DNA of 64,000 nucleotides, from NCBI GenBank assembly GCA_007922195.1, contig ML681963.1:136020173-136084172 (forward strand), written 5' to 3'. The translations under genes and the position numbers were made by a program. This DNA comes from Podocnemis expansa. Its lineage: Eukaryota > Chordata > Testudines > Podocnemididae. Positions 35,151 to 46,802 of the stretch are shown piece by piece (position 1 is the stretch's first letter; each line of letters begins with the position of its first letter). Under the pieces are notes generated by a model that saw only the letters and a list, made by a program, of their open reading frames with translations, was not told where the DNA came from and did no database searches.

Positions 35151-35876
35151 TCATCTGTCAGTTTTGCCTAACCAGTTAGACATATAATCAGCCTTCACTG
35201 ACATGGTATCAGCATACCATGAATATCCTGAGTTTTGAACTGGGATGCTGGAAACACAAAATACAAAGCAATGCAGGTGTTGACAATGTTCACAGGAAAG
35301 GAATGTGCCAGAATGATAGAACAAGGGAAATACCCACCAGTCATTAGTGGTAGTGACTTCTGCCAAACAGTCTGTCATTTTGGGATCTGATCCTATACCA
35401 CAGAAGTTAATGCAAACTCTGTTCCTGACTTCACTGGATGCAGGATTGAACCTTTCAGGCACAAATGGAGGCTCTCCTTCAGCTTTCCTACTAAATGCAG
35501 CCCAAAATTGCAAATTTTTATCATCTTCCATAGGCAAAAACCATGGGGCAAGAAAACCACAAGAGTATATGGCTGGCTGGCTGGCTGAAACATAAGTTCT
35601 CTCCATGTTCTCTTCAGAATCCACCTTCCTGATTATTTTAAGTGTTTTGCTTTCCCACCAACCAGCAGGAGGCTTCCAAGCTGTCACAACAGTCTTAATC
35701 CAGTGGAAAATGATTTTATTGTTGGAAGTAGTGAAGAGTGTGAAAGTTGCATGACAGATGGGATTGAACACAGAAAAATAGTCTCTGAGGGAGAAACAAA
35801 TTTGAGCATTAGAACTAAGTTCACACAAGGAGTGTTGGCTGACAGTCAAAGGTACAATTATGATCACATTGACCAT
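35151..35876 (-). CDS. Unrecognised 241-codon open frame, possibly not a gene
   Basis: It is open from an ATG to a stop, far longer than other frames in this AT-rich part of the window and free of simple sequence. The predicted protein is rich in Trp, Cys, Phe and His and shows no domain, signal peptide or transposon motif that I know. The part encoded by about 35395-35460 overlaps words of an old dispersed repeat ('gaagttaatgcaaactctg', 'actggatgcaggattgaacc'), which argues against a conserved protein. A competing + frame overlaps it at 35347-35595. It could be an exon of an unknown gene, a decayed element's frame, or chance. Confidence 0.15.
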   Translation of the reverse strand: MVNVIIIVPLTVSQHSLCELSSNAQICFSLRDYFSVFNPICHATFTLFTTSNNKIIFHWIKTVVTAWKPPAGWWESKTLKIIRKVDSEENMERTYVSASQPAIYSCGFLAPWFLPMEDDKNLQFWAAFSRKAEGEPPFVPERFNPASSEVRNRVCINFCGIGSDPKMTDCLAEVTTTNDWWVFPLFYHSGTFLSCEHCQHLHCFVFCVSSIPVQNSGYSWYADTMSVKADYMSNWLGKTDR

Positions 35877-35933
35877 TTGATTCTCATCTTAGAATCAGGT
35901 CTTCTGACAAAGAGCAGCTACTGTGAACTGTAA

Positions 35934-37084
35934 AGAACCATTATAGATAAAGTCTTCCAAACATGCTCTAATACCCCAAAGTTGTGCTCAATCATCTACC
36001 CTGGCTAACTACTTTTAAAAAAATATAACAGTAATTACTTTTTAAAATTAAATTTGAAGAAGTGAACAATTCTGAAAACATGCACTATTTTTAAAAAATC
36101 ACAACTTTTGATCCAATAACTCTGAAAAGGGGTATCATTTATTGGCACAGAATAAAGACATCTTCAAACTTCATTTTCTACAAACCAACAGATTTTTCTT
36201 AAGTGTTCATCTCCAGATATTTTGTGATCATTCCTAATGAGCTAATGAGACACTCCCATAATTGTTAGGCTTGGAACTACTAGGAAACTCATATATTTAA
36301 GAAAAACTTTAAATATTTTTAGGAAGTATCGTGATGATTCCAAGAAAGAAAGATTCCAAAGCTATCTTGGATTTTCTGGGCCAGCCACCATACTCATTCT
36401 CAGTGCCACACTGGGTTGGTATTTCAAAGATGTGTCTTGGTGATATTTCAGCATGATGGGCAGGCAACTGTGGAATATATGCCATTTCCTTCTCAAATCT
36501 TTATGTAACTGCCACTTAAAATTGCTACCCTGACTCGAAGTCTGGAACATTGCACCTGTAATACTTCAATCCTGAAGGATTGTTTTAGTATCTCTTACAA
36601 TTTCTGCCATTTTACACACCTATGGATTCTCTTTGGCTTGCACCATTGTCCATGGTAAAAACAAAACAAAATGAAAAACCACAGTATTTCACACCTTCCA
36701 TGATTCTTGCCATTCACTAGCTTATTCCTGTAAGGATCTCTGTTGGACTGTGTCATTTTATGTGTCTTCTTATTGCATCCTAGGTGTGATTAAGTCTAAG
36801 AGCTGAAAAAGTAATAAAGTTGACAGGCCAATAAAGGCTCATGAGAAAACAGGGTGGTGAATCACTGAAACCAAAGACTGCATGCAAATGGGATGGTGGA
36901 GGAATGAAGAATTCCTTGTATATCATTAAAAACAGTGTCACTTGTGTCTGCCCCTAGTAAGATAAAGGAATTATTCACAGTGAACATGGCCTCGTTCCTG
37001 CGTTGCTGGGAGTGCGTAAAGGAGAAGTCTAATGGCATGCATATGATAAAGCTATGTAAGCCTAGTCATGCTGTAAATAAGTTG
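35934..37084. other. No gene seen
   Basis: AT-rich; nothing recognised. Confidence 0.5.
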
Positions 37085-37086
37085 TA

Positions 37087-37195
37087 TTTTTTCCCACAAA
37101 AGCTCATACGATAAATAAATTTGTTAGTCTTTAAGTGCCCCAGGACTCCTGCTTGTTTTGCTGAACTAGACTAACACGGCTGCCCCTTTAGAACT
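37087..37195 (-). mobile_element. Turtle-type SINE-like repeat
   Basis: Read in reverse: 'aaaggggcagccgtgttagt', 'cagtcctggggcacttaaa', 'gactaacaaatttattta' and 'tgagcttttgtggg'. Nearly complete, lacking the 'cacttcatcagatgc' end. Confidence 0.8.
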
Positions 37196-37593
37196 TAGGT
37201 AACTACATGCCTCAGAATGTTCCCTGGACTGCTATGGTTAAGGGGTCCGGTCAGCTTTCATTCAAAGCACCCACTGATAGCTTGCTTAAAAGGCTCTGTG
37301 GTTGCTCTCTCTTCTGTTGGGTAGGTAGTTCTTTGCTTCTGGGACAGCACGAGTCTAGTCTTCTGCTATAAGGTTTCAGTCCTTGCAGAGCACAAATGTT
37401 ATGGTTCTTTTGTCTTCACATCCACTCCTTGCTTACTTCACTCTCTCTCAGTGGGTTCAGGTGAAGACTTCATTGATCTGGGTCTTTGCAAGTTGAGGCT
37501 ACTGCTCAAAGCTTCACCTTCTTTTCCTGTATATATTCACACTCTTGTGGATCCTTGCCAGTAAAGGATCCACAGACTGACTTGCCACTGGAT

Positions 37594-38001
37594 TGGTATG
37601 TCTACACTATAAAAGCAAAGTCGACTTTATTAAGTCAACTTAATAAAGTCGACTTTAAGTAGACCTTATTATGTCGACTTAGTAAGGCTACACTACATTA
37701 AGTTGACTTTATAAAGTCGACTCTAAATGGGTGCCCTGGCTTAATTCGACTTTATAAAGTCAACTTAATGGCCCCACTGCACTAAGTCGACTTTATTACT
37801 TCCGCTTATAAAGTCGACTTTACAGTTAAGTTGACTTTATTAAGTCGACTTAAGGCAATGTGGAGTTACTGAGTCAACTTAATAAAGTCGACTTTACCTG
37901 ATGCTAAAGTCGACTTTATTGCCCTGCAATGTAGACAGAGCTTTGTTTAAGCCGACTTAAGGACCCTTAACTTGACTTAAACACACAGTGTAGACGTACC
38001 T
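37594..38001. mobile_element. GTCGACTTAA MITE, copy 2 (inverted relative to copy 1)
   Basis: The ends TGGTATGTCTACACT and 'gtgtagacgtacct' are flanked by GAT (37591-37593 and 38002-38004). The reverse strand follows the 27388 copy closely, including 'tgcagggcaataaagtcgac' in the subterminal region. Confidence 0.85.
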
Positions 38002-38754
38002 GATGTGACAAGCGGCCAAAGATTCATCCCTTCTTGGAAGGATCCATTATTTCCCCACTTCAACTCTTTTTGCAGCTTCTCTTCTTGGACATCTCAACAG
38101 GGACTGACTAATGTTTCAGGAATTTACTACTAATTTCTTTTCGCAATTCTTGCAGTGTATGAGAAGTGAGAAGGCAGAATGACTGATTGATTATTATTAC
38201 CTGGAACTTCCATAGCAGCTTAAATACAAGGATCTTAAAAATACTTTACAAATATCAACTAACTATGCCTCATGACACCCTTTTTATAGTTTGTAAGAAC
38301 TATGAGGTCATGTCACCCACAATAAAAATTCAGCCACCATCTCTGGGGTAGAGCACAACAGCTGTTTGACAACACAGAGCCCGACAGTTTAAGGTTAACC
38401 TTTGGCTGAATCCTCTTAACTCCAAACTGTGTAAATGCACACATTGTACTTTCTCTGTTTTCCTCTTCCATCTGCAGAAATCTGGTGTGTTTCATTATTG
38501 TACCTACAATATTTTCAATCTTGAAACTGAGATTGTGGGAACTGTTCTGATGTTAAATGACAACCAGTGCTTCTGGGATATATTTATTCTTGTGTCCTTC
38601 ATTTAGGACCTTGTCTATGTGACCCAGACTAGTGGTAATTAATTCAGAAAGGATTTCTGTTGAGATGGCAGGTAGAAATACTGTATTGTGTACCTATGCA
38701 CTGGACAGATGTATTCCTGCCAGATTTTATATCTCAAGGACTCACAGCTACATA
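38002..38754. other. No gene seen
   Basis: A weak MIR/L2-like stretch near 38180-38295 is too diverged to call. Otherwise nothing. Confidence 0.4.
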
Positions 38755-39101
38755 CAGGGATGGATTAACTGGCCCAGGAGCCCTGGGCTGCCTCCAACCA
38801 TAGGGCCCCACACTCCATCTCCTACCAGCCCCCCACTGCCGGCCCTGGAGACCCATGTGCTATGGCGTCACTGAGCCACCGGGCTGGACTGGAGCAAAGT
38901 GGGTGAACCTCTGCCTTCAGGGCCCCACCACATCCTCTCACCACAGAACTGGCAGGGAAGGAGCACTCTAAGTACTCCTGCCCTTCTGGCACTGAGGGGT
39001 GCCAAACTATCAGAGGGATTTTACGGGCTGGAGCCTAGGGGCTCTTTTTGGCCAGGGCCCAAGGCGTAAGCCCCTAAAGCCCCTCTGATAATCCGTTCCT
39101 G
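38755..39101. mobile_element. hAT-type MITE with perfect 8-bp target duplication
   Basis: It starts CAGGGATGGATTAAC and ends GATAATCCGTTCCTG. Both flanks are GCTACATA (38747-38754 and 39102-39109), identical over 8 bp. The interior is GC-rich and non-coding. Confidence 0.9.
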
Positions 39102-39556
39102 GCTACATACTAAAATCAGTTTAAGAAGTTTGATATTTTTCTCTCTGGAAACACTCATTTAGGCTGGTCTCACAGAGACTGAGCCTATGAAAAGGATATT
39201 GAGGCAAGTTACCTGTAACTAATATGATACTCACCTTCTTTTCATTACTGTTTATTTGTATTTTAGGTGATCCCTCATAGTGCTACTTTGACTGGGTCCC
39301 CATTATGCTAGTCACTATAAAAACCCATAGTAAGAAACAGTCCATGCTCCACAGAGTTTAAGAACGTAACAATGGCAATACAGGGTCAAACCATCTAGCC
39401 CAATATCTTGTCTTACAACAGTGGCTGATGCCAGGTGCTTCTGAAGGAATGAACAGAATGTACTAAGTGATCCATCCCAGTTATCCAGGCCCAGCTTCTA
39501 GCAGTCAGAGATTTAGGGGCACCCAGAGCATGGGGTTGCATCTCTGACCATCTTGG

Positions 39557-39877
39557 CTAATAGCCATTGATGGACCTAGCCTCTATGAACTTCTTTATTT
39601 CTTTTTTAAACTTGGTTATACTTTTGGCCTTAAGCAACATCCTTTGACAATGAGTTCCACAGGTGCACTGTCTGCTGTGTGAAGCAATACTTCCTAATGT
39701 TTGTTTTAAACTGCTGACTACTAATTTTATTGAGTGACTTCTGCTTCTTGTGTTATGTGAAGTGGTTAATACCACTTCCTTATTCATATTTTCCAGGCCA
39801 TTCATGATATCATATACCCTGTCATATTCTCCCTTCATCATCTCTTTTCTAAGATGAACACTCTGAGTCTTTTTCAT
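39557..39877 (-). pseudogene. CR1 ORF2 C-terminal region, remnant
   Basis: A 106-codon frame holds 'GEYDRVYDIMNGLENMNKE', matching the conserved 'M..VY.IM.GLE..N.E' stretch after the palm and thumb of CR1-type ORF2 proteins. The 3' end follows about 200 bp on. Confidence 0.75.
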
Positions 39878-39913
39878 CTCTTCTTAGATGAAAATTGCTC
39901 CATATGTCTAATT

Positions 39914-40437
39914 CAATGGTTCCTAACCTGAGTTTTGGGGGCCAAAAGTGACCCAAGGAGGCATTCAGAGTGGCCCTTGGCTCCTCACCTGCTGGCTACA
40001 GAATGGAGTCACTGCCTAAGAACCCAGGCAAAGTATTTCCCTGGGGCTAAAAGCCCAGGGCAGGCTCCTTGCTGCAGCCAAAGGGATAAAAGGTTAGTGT
40101 TCCCATCCCCCTTGTTGTATGAAGGGGCACAGTAAAACACTCTGCCTAGGTCCATAGGTGCTTGGGTCCTTGCTGGAGCCAGAGGGAGGGGAAGTGAGCA
40201 CTGAGCTTTTGTCCCCCTGGCTGCAGAAGGAAGCAACTGTCTTGGGACCCAGATAGAGTGCACATAGCTGCAGAATGTGTGTGGTGTCCGTGCTGCAGTC
40301 AGGGAAACAGGAAATCAGCAAACAAGGAAGCAGGCTGCTTTTCAGGGGGTTGTGGGCTGCTGGTGAAGGCTGGTGGCCCTTCAGGGCTGTAAAAATGATG
40401 CCTGTGGCCTTTGAGCCAAAAAGGTTGGGAACCACTG
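39914..40437. mobile_element. hAT-type element nested in CR1
   Basis: The ends CAATGGTTCCTAACCTG and AGGTTGGGAACCACTG are inverted repeats. The flanks GTCTAATT and CTCTACAC share TCTA and can both derive from one CR1 target. CR1 sequence resumes directly ('catttttgttgtcctttg'). 524 bp, no transposase. Confidence 0.8.
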
Positions 40438-40910
40438 CTCTACACATTTTTGTTGTCCTTTGTCATTTTTTCCAATTCTAATATATCATTTTGAGCTGAA
40501 TCTGTGCGAACTTCACACAGTATTAAGATGTGAACATGCCATGGATTTATAGAGCATTATTATGATATTTTCAGTCTTATTATCTTTTCCTTTCCTACTG
40601 ATTCCTAATATTCTCTTAGCCTTTTTGACTGCTTCTGCACATTGAGCACATTTTCACAATGACTCCAAGATCTGTTTCTTGAATGGTAAGAACTAATTTT
40701 GACCCCATCATTGTGCATGTACAGTTGGGATTATGTTTTCCAACATTCACTACTTTGAATTTATCAGCATTTAAGTTCATCTATCATTTTATTGTCCAGT
40801 CACCTAAGATCACTTTGTAACTCTTTGCAGTCAGCCTTGGACTTAAATTATGTTGAATAACTTATAATCTGCAAACTTTGTCACCTCATTGTTTACCCCC
40901 TTTTCCCAGA

Positions 40911-41521
40911 TCATTTATGAATATGTTGAACAACTCTGGTCCGAAGGCACAGCCTTGGGGGACCAACTTTGCTGTTTACTTCTCTCCACTGTGAAAATGA
41001 AACATTTATTTTTACTCTTTGTTTCTTATATTTTAACCAGTTAATGATCCATAAGAGGATTTTTTTTTCTCTTATCCTATCACTGCCTACTTTGCTTAAG
41101 AGTCTTTGGTGAGGGACTTTGTCATAGATTTTCTGAAAGTGCAAGTACACTATAGCCACTGAATCCACTATTGTCCTCATGTTTGTTGACACACTCAAAG
41201 AATTTTAATAGATTAGCGAGGCATGGTTTCCCTTTACAAAAGCCACACTGATGTTTCCAGCAAACTGTGTTCATCTATGTACCTGCTAATTCTGTGTTTT
41301 ACTATAGTTTCAACCGATTTGTCTGATACTGAAGTTAGACTTAATGGCCTGTAATTGCCAGGATTACCTCTGGAACCATCTTTAAAAATTGGTATTGCAT
41401 TAGCTATCAGGTAGTCATCTGGTACAGAAACTAATAGGTTCCATGCCACATTTAGTAATTCTGCAATTTCATATTTGAATTTCAGAATGCATAGCTGAAT
41501 ATCATCTGTTCCTGGTGACAT
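40911..41521 (-). pseudogene. CR1 reverse transcriptase, remnant
   Basis: Two frames carry ordered RT motifs: 41521-41234 has 'NAIPIFKDGSRGNPGNYRP' then 'LSLTSV', and 41198-40911 has 'FQKIYDKVPHQRLLSKV' and 'INWLKYKKQRVKIN', then 'FSQWREVNSKV'. The following catalytic FADD box, just beyond at about 40880, reads 'EVTKFADY' after an indel, so the active site is lost. This protein copies CR1 RNA at the nicked target. Confidence 0.85.
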
Positions 41522-42410
41522 ATTACTATTAAATTTATCAGTTTGTTCTAAAACCTGTTTATTGATGCCTTTATCTGAATGGGGTCCATCAGATTTGTCA
41601 CCTCAAAAGAATGGTTCAGGTGTGGGGATCTCCCCCATATACGACAGAATGTATTAATTTAGGTTCTCCACAAATGCCTTGTCTTCCATAAGTGCTCCTT
41701 TAGCACCTTGACCTTCTAGTAACTCCACAAATTGTTTGGCAGGTATCCTGTTTCTGATGTACTTGGTTTTTGTGTCTTTTGCTAGTTGCTCTTCAAATTC
41801 TTCTTTGCCCTGCCTCATTATACTTTTATACTTGACATGCTGTAGTTTCTATTTTCCTCAGTAGGATATGACTTCAAATTTTTAAAAGATTTTTTTGTCT
41901 CTCTCTTACTCTGTTTTTTAGACATGGCAGCATTTTCTGACCATCATTCTAAATTTTTATTTGGTGTATACATGTAGTTTGAACCAATTCTTTAGTATTT
42001 TTAAAAAGATTTCATGCAGCTTGCAGGCATTTCACTCTTGTAACTATTCCTTTTAATTTCTATTTAACTGGCTTCCTCATTTATATGCAGTTCCCCTTTT
42101 TGAAGTTAAATGTTACTGTTGTGGGTTTCTTTGGTATTTTCCCGCTACCAGATGTTAAATTTAGTTACGTTATGATTGCCATTACTGAGCAGTTTAGCTA
42201 TATTCCCCTCTTGAGCCATTTCTGTGTACCACTTACCATTAAATCAAGAATTGCCTTTCCCCTTGTGGGGTTTAGAACTTCCTGCTCCAAGAAGCAGTCA
42301 TTAACGGTGTCTAGAAATTTATCTCTGCAATCCATTGCATGGAGACACATTCCCAGTCAATAGGGGAATAAATGAAATCCCCAAGTAGCCTCTCTGATCT
42401 CCCTGAACAT

Positions 42411-42728
42411 TTACCAATTACTATTATCATCCTGGTCAGGTGGGTGGCAGTATGTTCCTATTGCTGTACTCTTATTATTCAAGCATGGAACTTCTATCAA
42501 TAGAGATTCTATGGTACTGTTGGAGTAATCTAAGATTTTTACTGTATTTGACTCTATGCTTTCTTTCTCACACAGTGCCTGTGCCCCACCACTGCAAATT
42601 ATTCTGCCATTCCTATATATCTTGTACCCTGATATTATCATGTTCCATAGATTATCATCATTCCACCAGGTTTCTATGATACCTATTATATCAATATCCT
42701 CATTTAAATACCAGTTGCTCAAGTTCAC
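42411..42728 (-). pseudogene. CR1 apurinic-like endonuclease domain, remnant
   Basis: The frame contains 'DIIGIIETWWNDD' and 'GYKIYRNGR', the ITETW region of CR1 endonucleases, and near its end 'GTYCHPPDQDDN', where the family has a 'YRPPDQ' box. The domain nicks target DNA. It is a partial copy ending in a stop. Confidence 0.85.
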
Positions 42729-43012
42729 TCATCTTAGTATTTAGACATCTGTATTAGTATACAAGCAGGAATAAGATTTGCTAAGATTCAGTTGCTTGCC
42801 TTCACATGATGTAATTGAATATGATACTTTTGTTTGACTGTTTCTCTTCATTTTCAACCTATAATCTATCAATTTTTATTCTATTCTTTTTACCAGAATA
42901 TAGAATACCCCCTTTAATAAATCACCTCCTGAGGGATATGTCTGTACAAACCATGTGTACCTTTGTACCTGTTGGCTTTCCCCCAGCCCTACATTTAAAA
43001 ATTCCTCTATGG

Positions 43013-43409
43013 CAGTGGTTCCCAAACTTTTTCAGGCTAGGGACCCCTTTTCAACAAAAATTCCCCCCCCCCCAGCTGATTAAGTAATCTGGCCTGCACA
43101 GGCAGACTCTGCACCATAGCACTCAGGCAATGCCATTGGGACAGCCGACAAGCAGAGCTGCTGCCACCATGGCCTACACCACTGGGGAGTCAAGCCACAG
43201 CAGCTATGGCCCCTGCCTTTGCCCCTTCCGGGGAGCCACCACAGCCCCATCCCCTGGCCAGGATCGGCCAGGGAGGGGAAAGGCAGCCCTGGCAGGGAAC
43301 ATTGGGGCTGTAGCTGGATTCCAGCCCCAGTAGGAAGAGGCTCTGCAGACCCCCTGTAACATGTCCGCAGACCCCTGGAGGTCCCCAGACCACAGATTGG
43401 GAGCTACTG
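43013..43409. mobile_element. hAT-type element with perfect 8-bp duplication, nested in CR1
   Basis: The ends CAGTGGTTCCCAAACTTT and 'gattgggagctactg' are inverted repeats. Both flanks are CTCTATGG (43005-43012 and 43410-43417). 397 bp, GC-rich centre, no transposase. Confidence 0.9.
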
Positions 43410-43829
43410 CTCTATGGCCTTTTTAATTTTATATGCTAGCAATCTTTTTAGGTGGAGCTTGTCCTTCTTTTATAGGCTCCTTCTTTCCCAAGAGGTCCTC
43501 AGTTCTTAATAGGCCTAAGTCTGTCCTCTGAACACCATCACCTCATCCATGAGTTTTTTTGATGGGTATCTTTGAGTCCCTTTGATAGGTCATTAAGCAG
43601 GCATAGTGCTAATGCCATCTTGTCTGGGATGTCACCCAGAAACATAGCACAAGCTGAAATACAAATATACCAACAATATTTAGGACGTATAATAAAAAAT
43701 TAGATACATACATGTAAACGTGCTTATCAATCTATCCCTCTAGAACAGTTTGAATTTACCTTGTGACCTACCCTTCTCTGCATCATCTATCTATCCCTAA
43801 CATACTACAGTTTTCATTTCATGCATCTG

Positions 43830-43918
43830 AGAAAGTGGGATTGTGCCCACAAAAGTTCATGTGTTAAATAAACTTGTTAGTCTTTAAAAATGCCACAGGA
43901 ATCCTTGTTCGTTTTATC
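43830..43918 (-). mobile_element. Turtle-type SINE-like repeat, 3' part
   Basis: Reverse of 'agactaacaagtttattta', 'acatgaacttttgtgggc' and 'ccactttctcagatgc'. The 5' head is missing. Confidence 0.75.
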
Positions 43919-44393
43919 AGTCTTAGCAAATTATAACCTTTCGAATGATACCTGACATGACAGCCCTCATAGAAATATCAATAATATAAATGGTCACCCC
44001 AATTCCAGACAGCAGCACAGTAGGTTGCACCTGAATCTACTGAAGTCCATGGCAAAAGTCTCATTGACTTCATGGGTGCAGATTCAGCTCCATAGTAGAT
44101 AGGGAAATGTTAATGAGAACTGATTCTAACCCTAATCCTGTGATCACAGACTTCTACTGTGAGTTTCATCCAACACCCATTAAAAGACTCCACTTGACTC
44201 TCTTGGGCATTGTATTAGACCCAAATGTACTGTTCCCTACCCTACTTGCCAGCAAGAGCTGATGTCATCCCTGTAAGCATGCCATTTTTGGAGGCAGATG
44301 AAAAGCAAATAAAATAGAAACAATGGCAGAAAACAATGAAATCAATTTAAAATGGAAAACAGTAAAAAATTGATTTTCATTTTGTGAAGAAAA

Positions 44394-44398
<5 letters not shown>

Positions 44399-44455
<57 letters not shown>
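44399..44455. repeat. Compound (CT)n(CA)n microsatellite
   Basis: About 15 CT units are followed directly by about 13 CA units. On the minus strand the run encodes alternating Val-Cys and Arg-Glu in a chance ORF. Confidence 0.95.
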
Positions 44456-44459
<4 letters not shown>

Positions 44460-44461
<2 letters not shown>

Positions 44462-45350
44462 GTAGTCCTATAAAAAGAATGAGTAAATCTTGCAAGAATG
44501 ACACAGTTAATTAATAACAGCTCATTCACGCCTCTTGTTTTCACTGCCTAACAGAGGAGTTAGGAAACTAAAAGCAGAGAAAGGGGAATCCATAAAACCT
44601 CTAGACATTCCATATGACTGGGTACACCCTAGATCTTTTTCACAGTTTGACACACAAATTTTGATCTCGCCTCCACAAATGGACCTTGGCAGGACACAGA
44701 AAAATTAGCACATAACACCATGTTTCTGCTGTGAGTAATCCAGCACACTCCAATTTAAGGTTACTTGCTGTTGGTGGAACTAAATTTCTTGGTATTATGT
44801 GGGAAATCTGTACTCTCCTACTACAACAAACAATGAAAAAAATTAAACCACATTAACATGGTATTTATTGATGAGAATTTCACTGGTTCATTTGGCTCTG
44901 CAGAATTTCATCATCTCATGCTTCTTCACATTTTTCCCACAGCTTTTCCAGTTATACACATTGTCATGTTTTCCAATACAACAAAAGCAAAATATGCACT
45001 ATTAGTCTGGAAAACAGAGGGCCTAGAAAAATGAAGTACAGTGTGAGTCTCTTAGTTCATAAGAACCCGTATCTTGAAATGACTCACAGCCCAAAGACAA
45101 GAAAAAATAAAGATTTACTTTAAGAAGGTAACATACAGAAATACAGAACCATAATAATATCTGCCTTGCCTTACCTTAGGTAGCTGCAGACATAAAGGTT
45201 GCTGTCTTGGACTAAACATTAGAGAACTCCAAAGCTCTTAAATCAGTTTACCCACCCATCCATCAAACCCTTAACAAGTATGGAAATAAGAAGTTAAGGG
45301 GAAAGACAACAAGATTCCTCTCCTTCATATTGCCTACAATGCTGTTGAAT
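44460..45350. other. No gene seen
   Basis: Nothing recognised. Confidence 0.5.
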
Positions 45351-45354
45351 TCCA

Positions 45355-45475
45355 GAGGGGTAGCTGTGTTTGTTGTACAGGAAAAACAACGAGAGTCCTG
45401 TGTCACCCGAAAGATTAACAGATTTCTTTTGGGCATAAGCTTTCGTGGGCTCCAACCCACTTCATCAGATGCATG
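45355..45475 (+). mobile_element. Turtle-type SINE-like repeat, near full length
   Basis: 'gaggggtagctgtgtttgtt', 'gagtcctgtgtcacccgaa', 'agattaacagatttctttt', 'ataagctttcgtgggctcc' and 'cccacttcatcagatgcat' appear in order. The 'gggcataagctttcgtgggc' form of the tail is the one I associate with turtles. Confidence 0.85.
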
Positions 45476-45479
45476 CCAT

Positions 45480-46435
45480 TGATGATGCTCTCTACTCCAC
45501 CAGGTTCATTTCCATTTCCAACAGATACCAAAAAGCAATATATACCCCAACATTATCAAACTTGCACAATAACAGAAAGCCTTAAAGGCTACCTCAGCCA
45601 TGTTAAAGCAGAATAACTTTCCAAGTGCTTCACATATGTGGCACTCGGATATGCTAATCTGTTGGCATGATTGATATAAGAGCATATTCCTTAAATGGTG
45701 CTCAATGACTATTGATAATGATTAGCTCCTTATTCTTGAGCCATTACAAGGCTAGAAACAGGTACAATATCCATTAGAAAACTGAAAATTTCTCATTCCC
45801 AAAGGGATTAAAATCTTGTTACTAGCCAAGGTGGACCTTGACATATTGTACCTTAAACTGGGACACTTTACATCCTGGCAATCTGTCACTAACCTAACAC
45901 TCAATCTAGCACATTCAGGACTCTGAGCTAGACTAATTTAGGGGAAGGAAACTGAGACAACACTTTTATGGTAGGCAAATTTTTAAACAATGGAAGCTGG
46001 TTGAAGCTGTTAAAATGAATCCTGGTACAGATGGATCAGTGGTCAAAAGAGCAGATGAGGGAATAAGAGATACAAGACAGGCATCTTGTATCTCTGAAGT
46101 TTATCCAAAGATATCAACTCCACATATGTGATGTGTACACAATATATGATAACTTTTGTTGCATTAATTATAGCACTTATTAGAAGTGGACAAAATTCAC
46201 AAGTAATTTTGTGACTATAGCCCTTTTCCCTGACATTTCATGTAAAAAGAGACTGTAAATTTACCTATTTTTGTTTGATAAACTAAATAGGTAAATTTGC
46301 CTGTGAAGTAATTGAAAACTGTTCCCCGGAAGTACTTTTTGAATATCCAATAGTCATAATCTGGTGTCTGAGTTGACTGATTGCTAACATCAGTCACATG
46401 GTTTTGTTTCTAACCCTAATTCAGTGAAATACCCT
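45480..46435. other. No gene seen
   Basis: Nothing recognised. Confidence 0.5.
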
Positions 46436-46439
46436 TTAC

Positions 46440-46640
46440 AAACTACTATAATCCCATTGACTTAATCCACCCTCAGTGAGCAGCAGTGAGTATGCTGATG
46501 GGAGAAGCCCTCTCGCTGACCTAGGCCTGTCCACAGTGGAGCTTATATTGGTGTAATTTATGTCACTCAGGGGGTGGCTTATTCTCATTCCTGACTGATG
46601 TAAATTATGCTGCAGGTCAATTGTTGGTGGATTCTCTGTA
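46440..46640. mobile_element. MITE fragment
   Basis: 'tgatgggagaagccctctcg', 'ctgacctaggcctgtccaca' and 'gtggagcttatattggtgta' follow a dispersed sauropsid MITE that I recall with 'GTCTACACT' ends. Only part of it is present. Confidence 0.45.
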
Positions 46641-46689
46641 CCTTGAAGCCTTTAAATTATTATCTGAAGATTTCAACAGTGCAGTCTTA

Positions 46690-46802
46690 GATTAGGGATC
46701 TAATACAGAAGTGAATGATTGAAGTTCTGTAGCCTGCATTGCACAGGAGGTCAGACTAGATGATCATAATGATCCCTTCTGATCTTATAGTCTATGAGTC
46801 TA
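46690..46802 (+). mobile_element. CR1 LINE, 3'-terminal fragment
   Basis: 'cacaggaggtcagactagat' followed by 'gatcataatgatcccttctg' and 'tctatgagtct' is the 3' end of a common CR1 subfamily. Confidence 0.85.

Larger units (their letters stand above)
39360..43555 (-). mobile_element. Long CR1 LINE, minus strand, cut by two hAT elements
   Basis: Read on the minus strand, the element runs from a 5' region (43.55 kb) through endonuclease (about 42.7 kb) and reverse transcriptase (41.5-40.8 kb), the C-terminal domain and a short 3' end near 39.36 kb. The hAT at 43013-43409 sits in the 5' part and the hAT at 39914-40437 in the 3' part. Each interrupts sequence that is continuous in CR1, for example 'attcctctatgg' followed by 'cctttttaattttatatgc'. 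Removing both leaves about 3.3 kb of CR1. Most CR1 copies are cut to a few hundred bases, so this length is unusual. Frames are broken throughout. Confidence 0.85.

Noticed and set aside
39360..43555. Endogenous retrovirus instead of LINE
   Set aside because: The RT motifs and endonuclease are of CR1 type. There are no long terminal repeats, gag or protease, and the 3' end matches CR1.
45355..45475. Functional tRNA gene in the SINE-like head
   Set aside because: I see no full A box and B box pair or cloverleaf. The head is a decayed Pol III-type or retroposon fragment at best.
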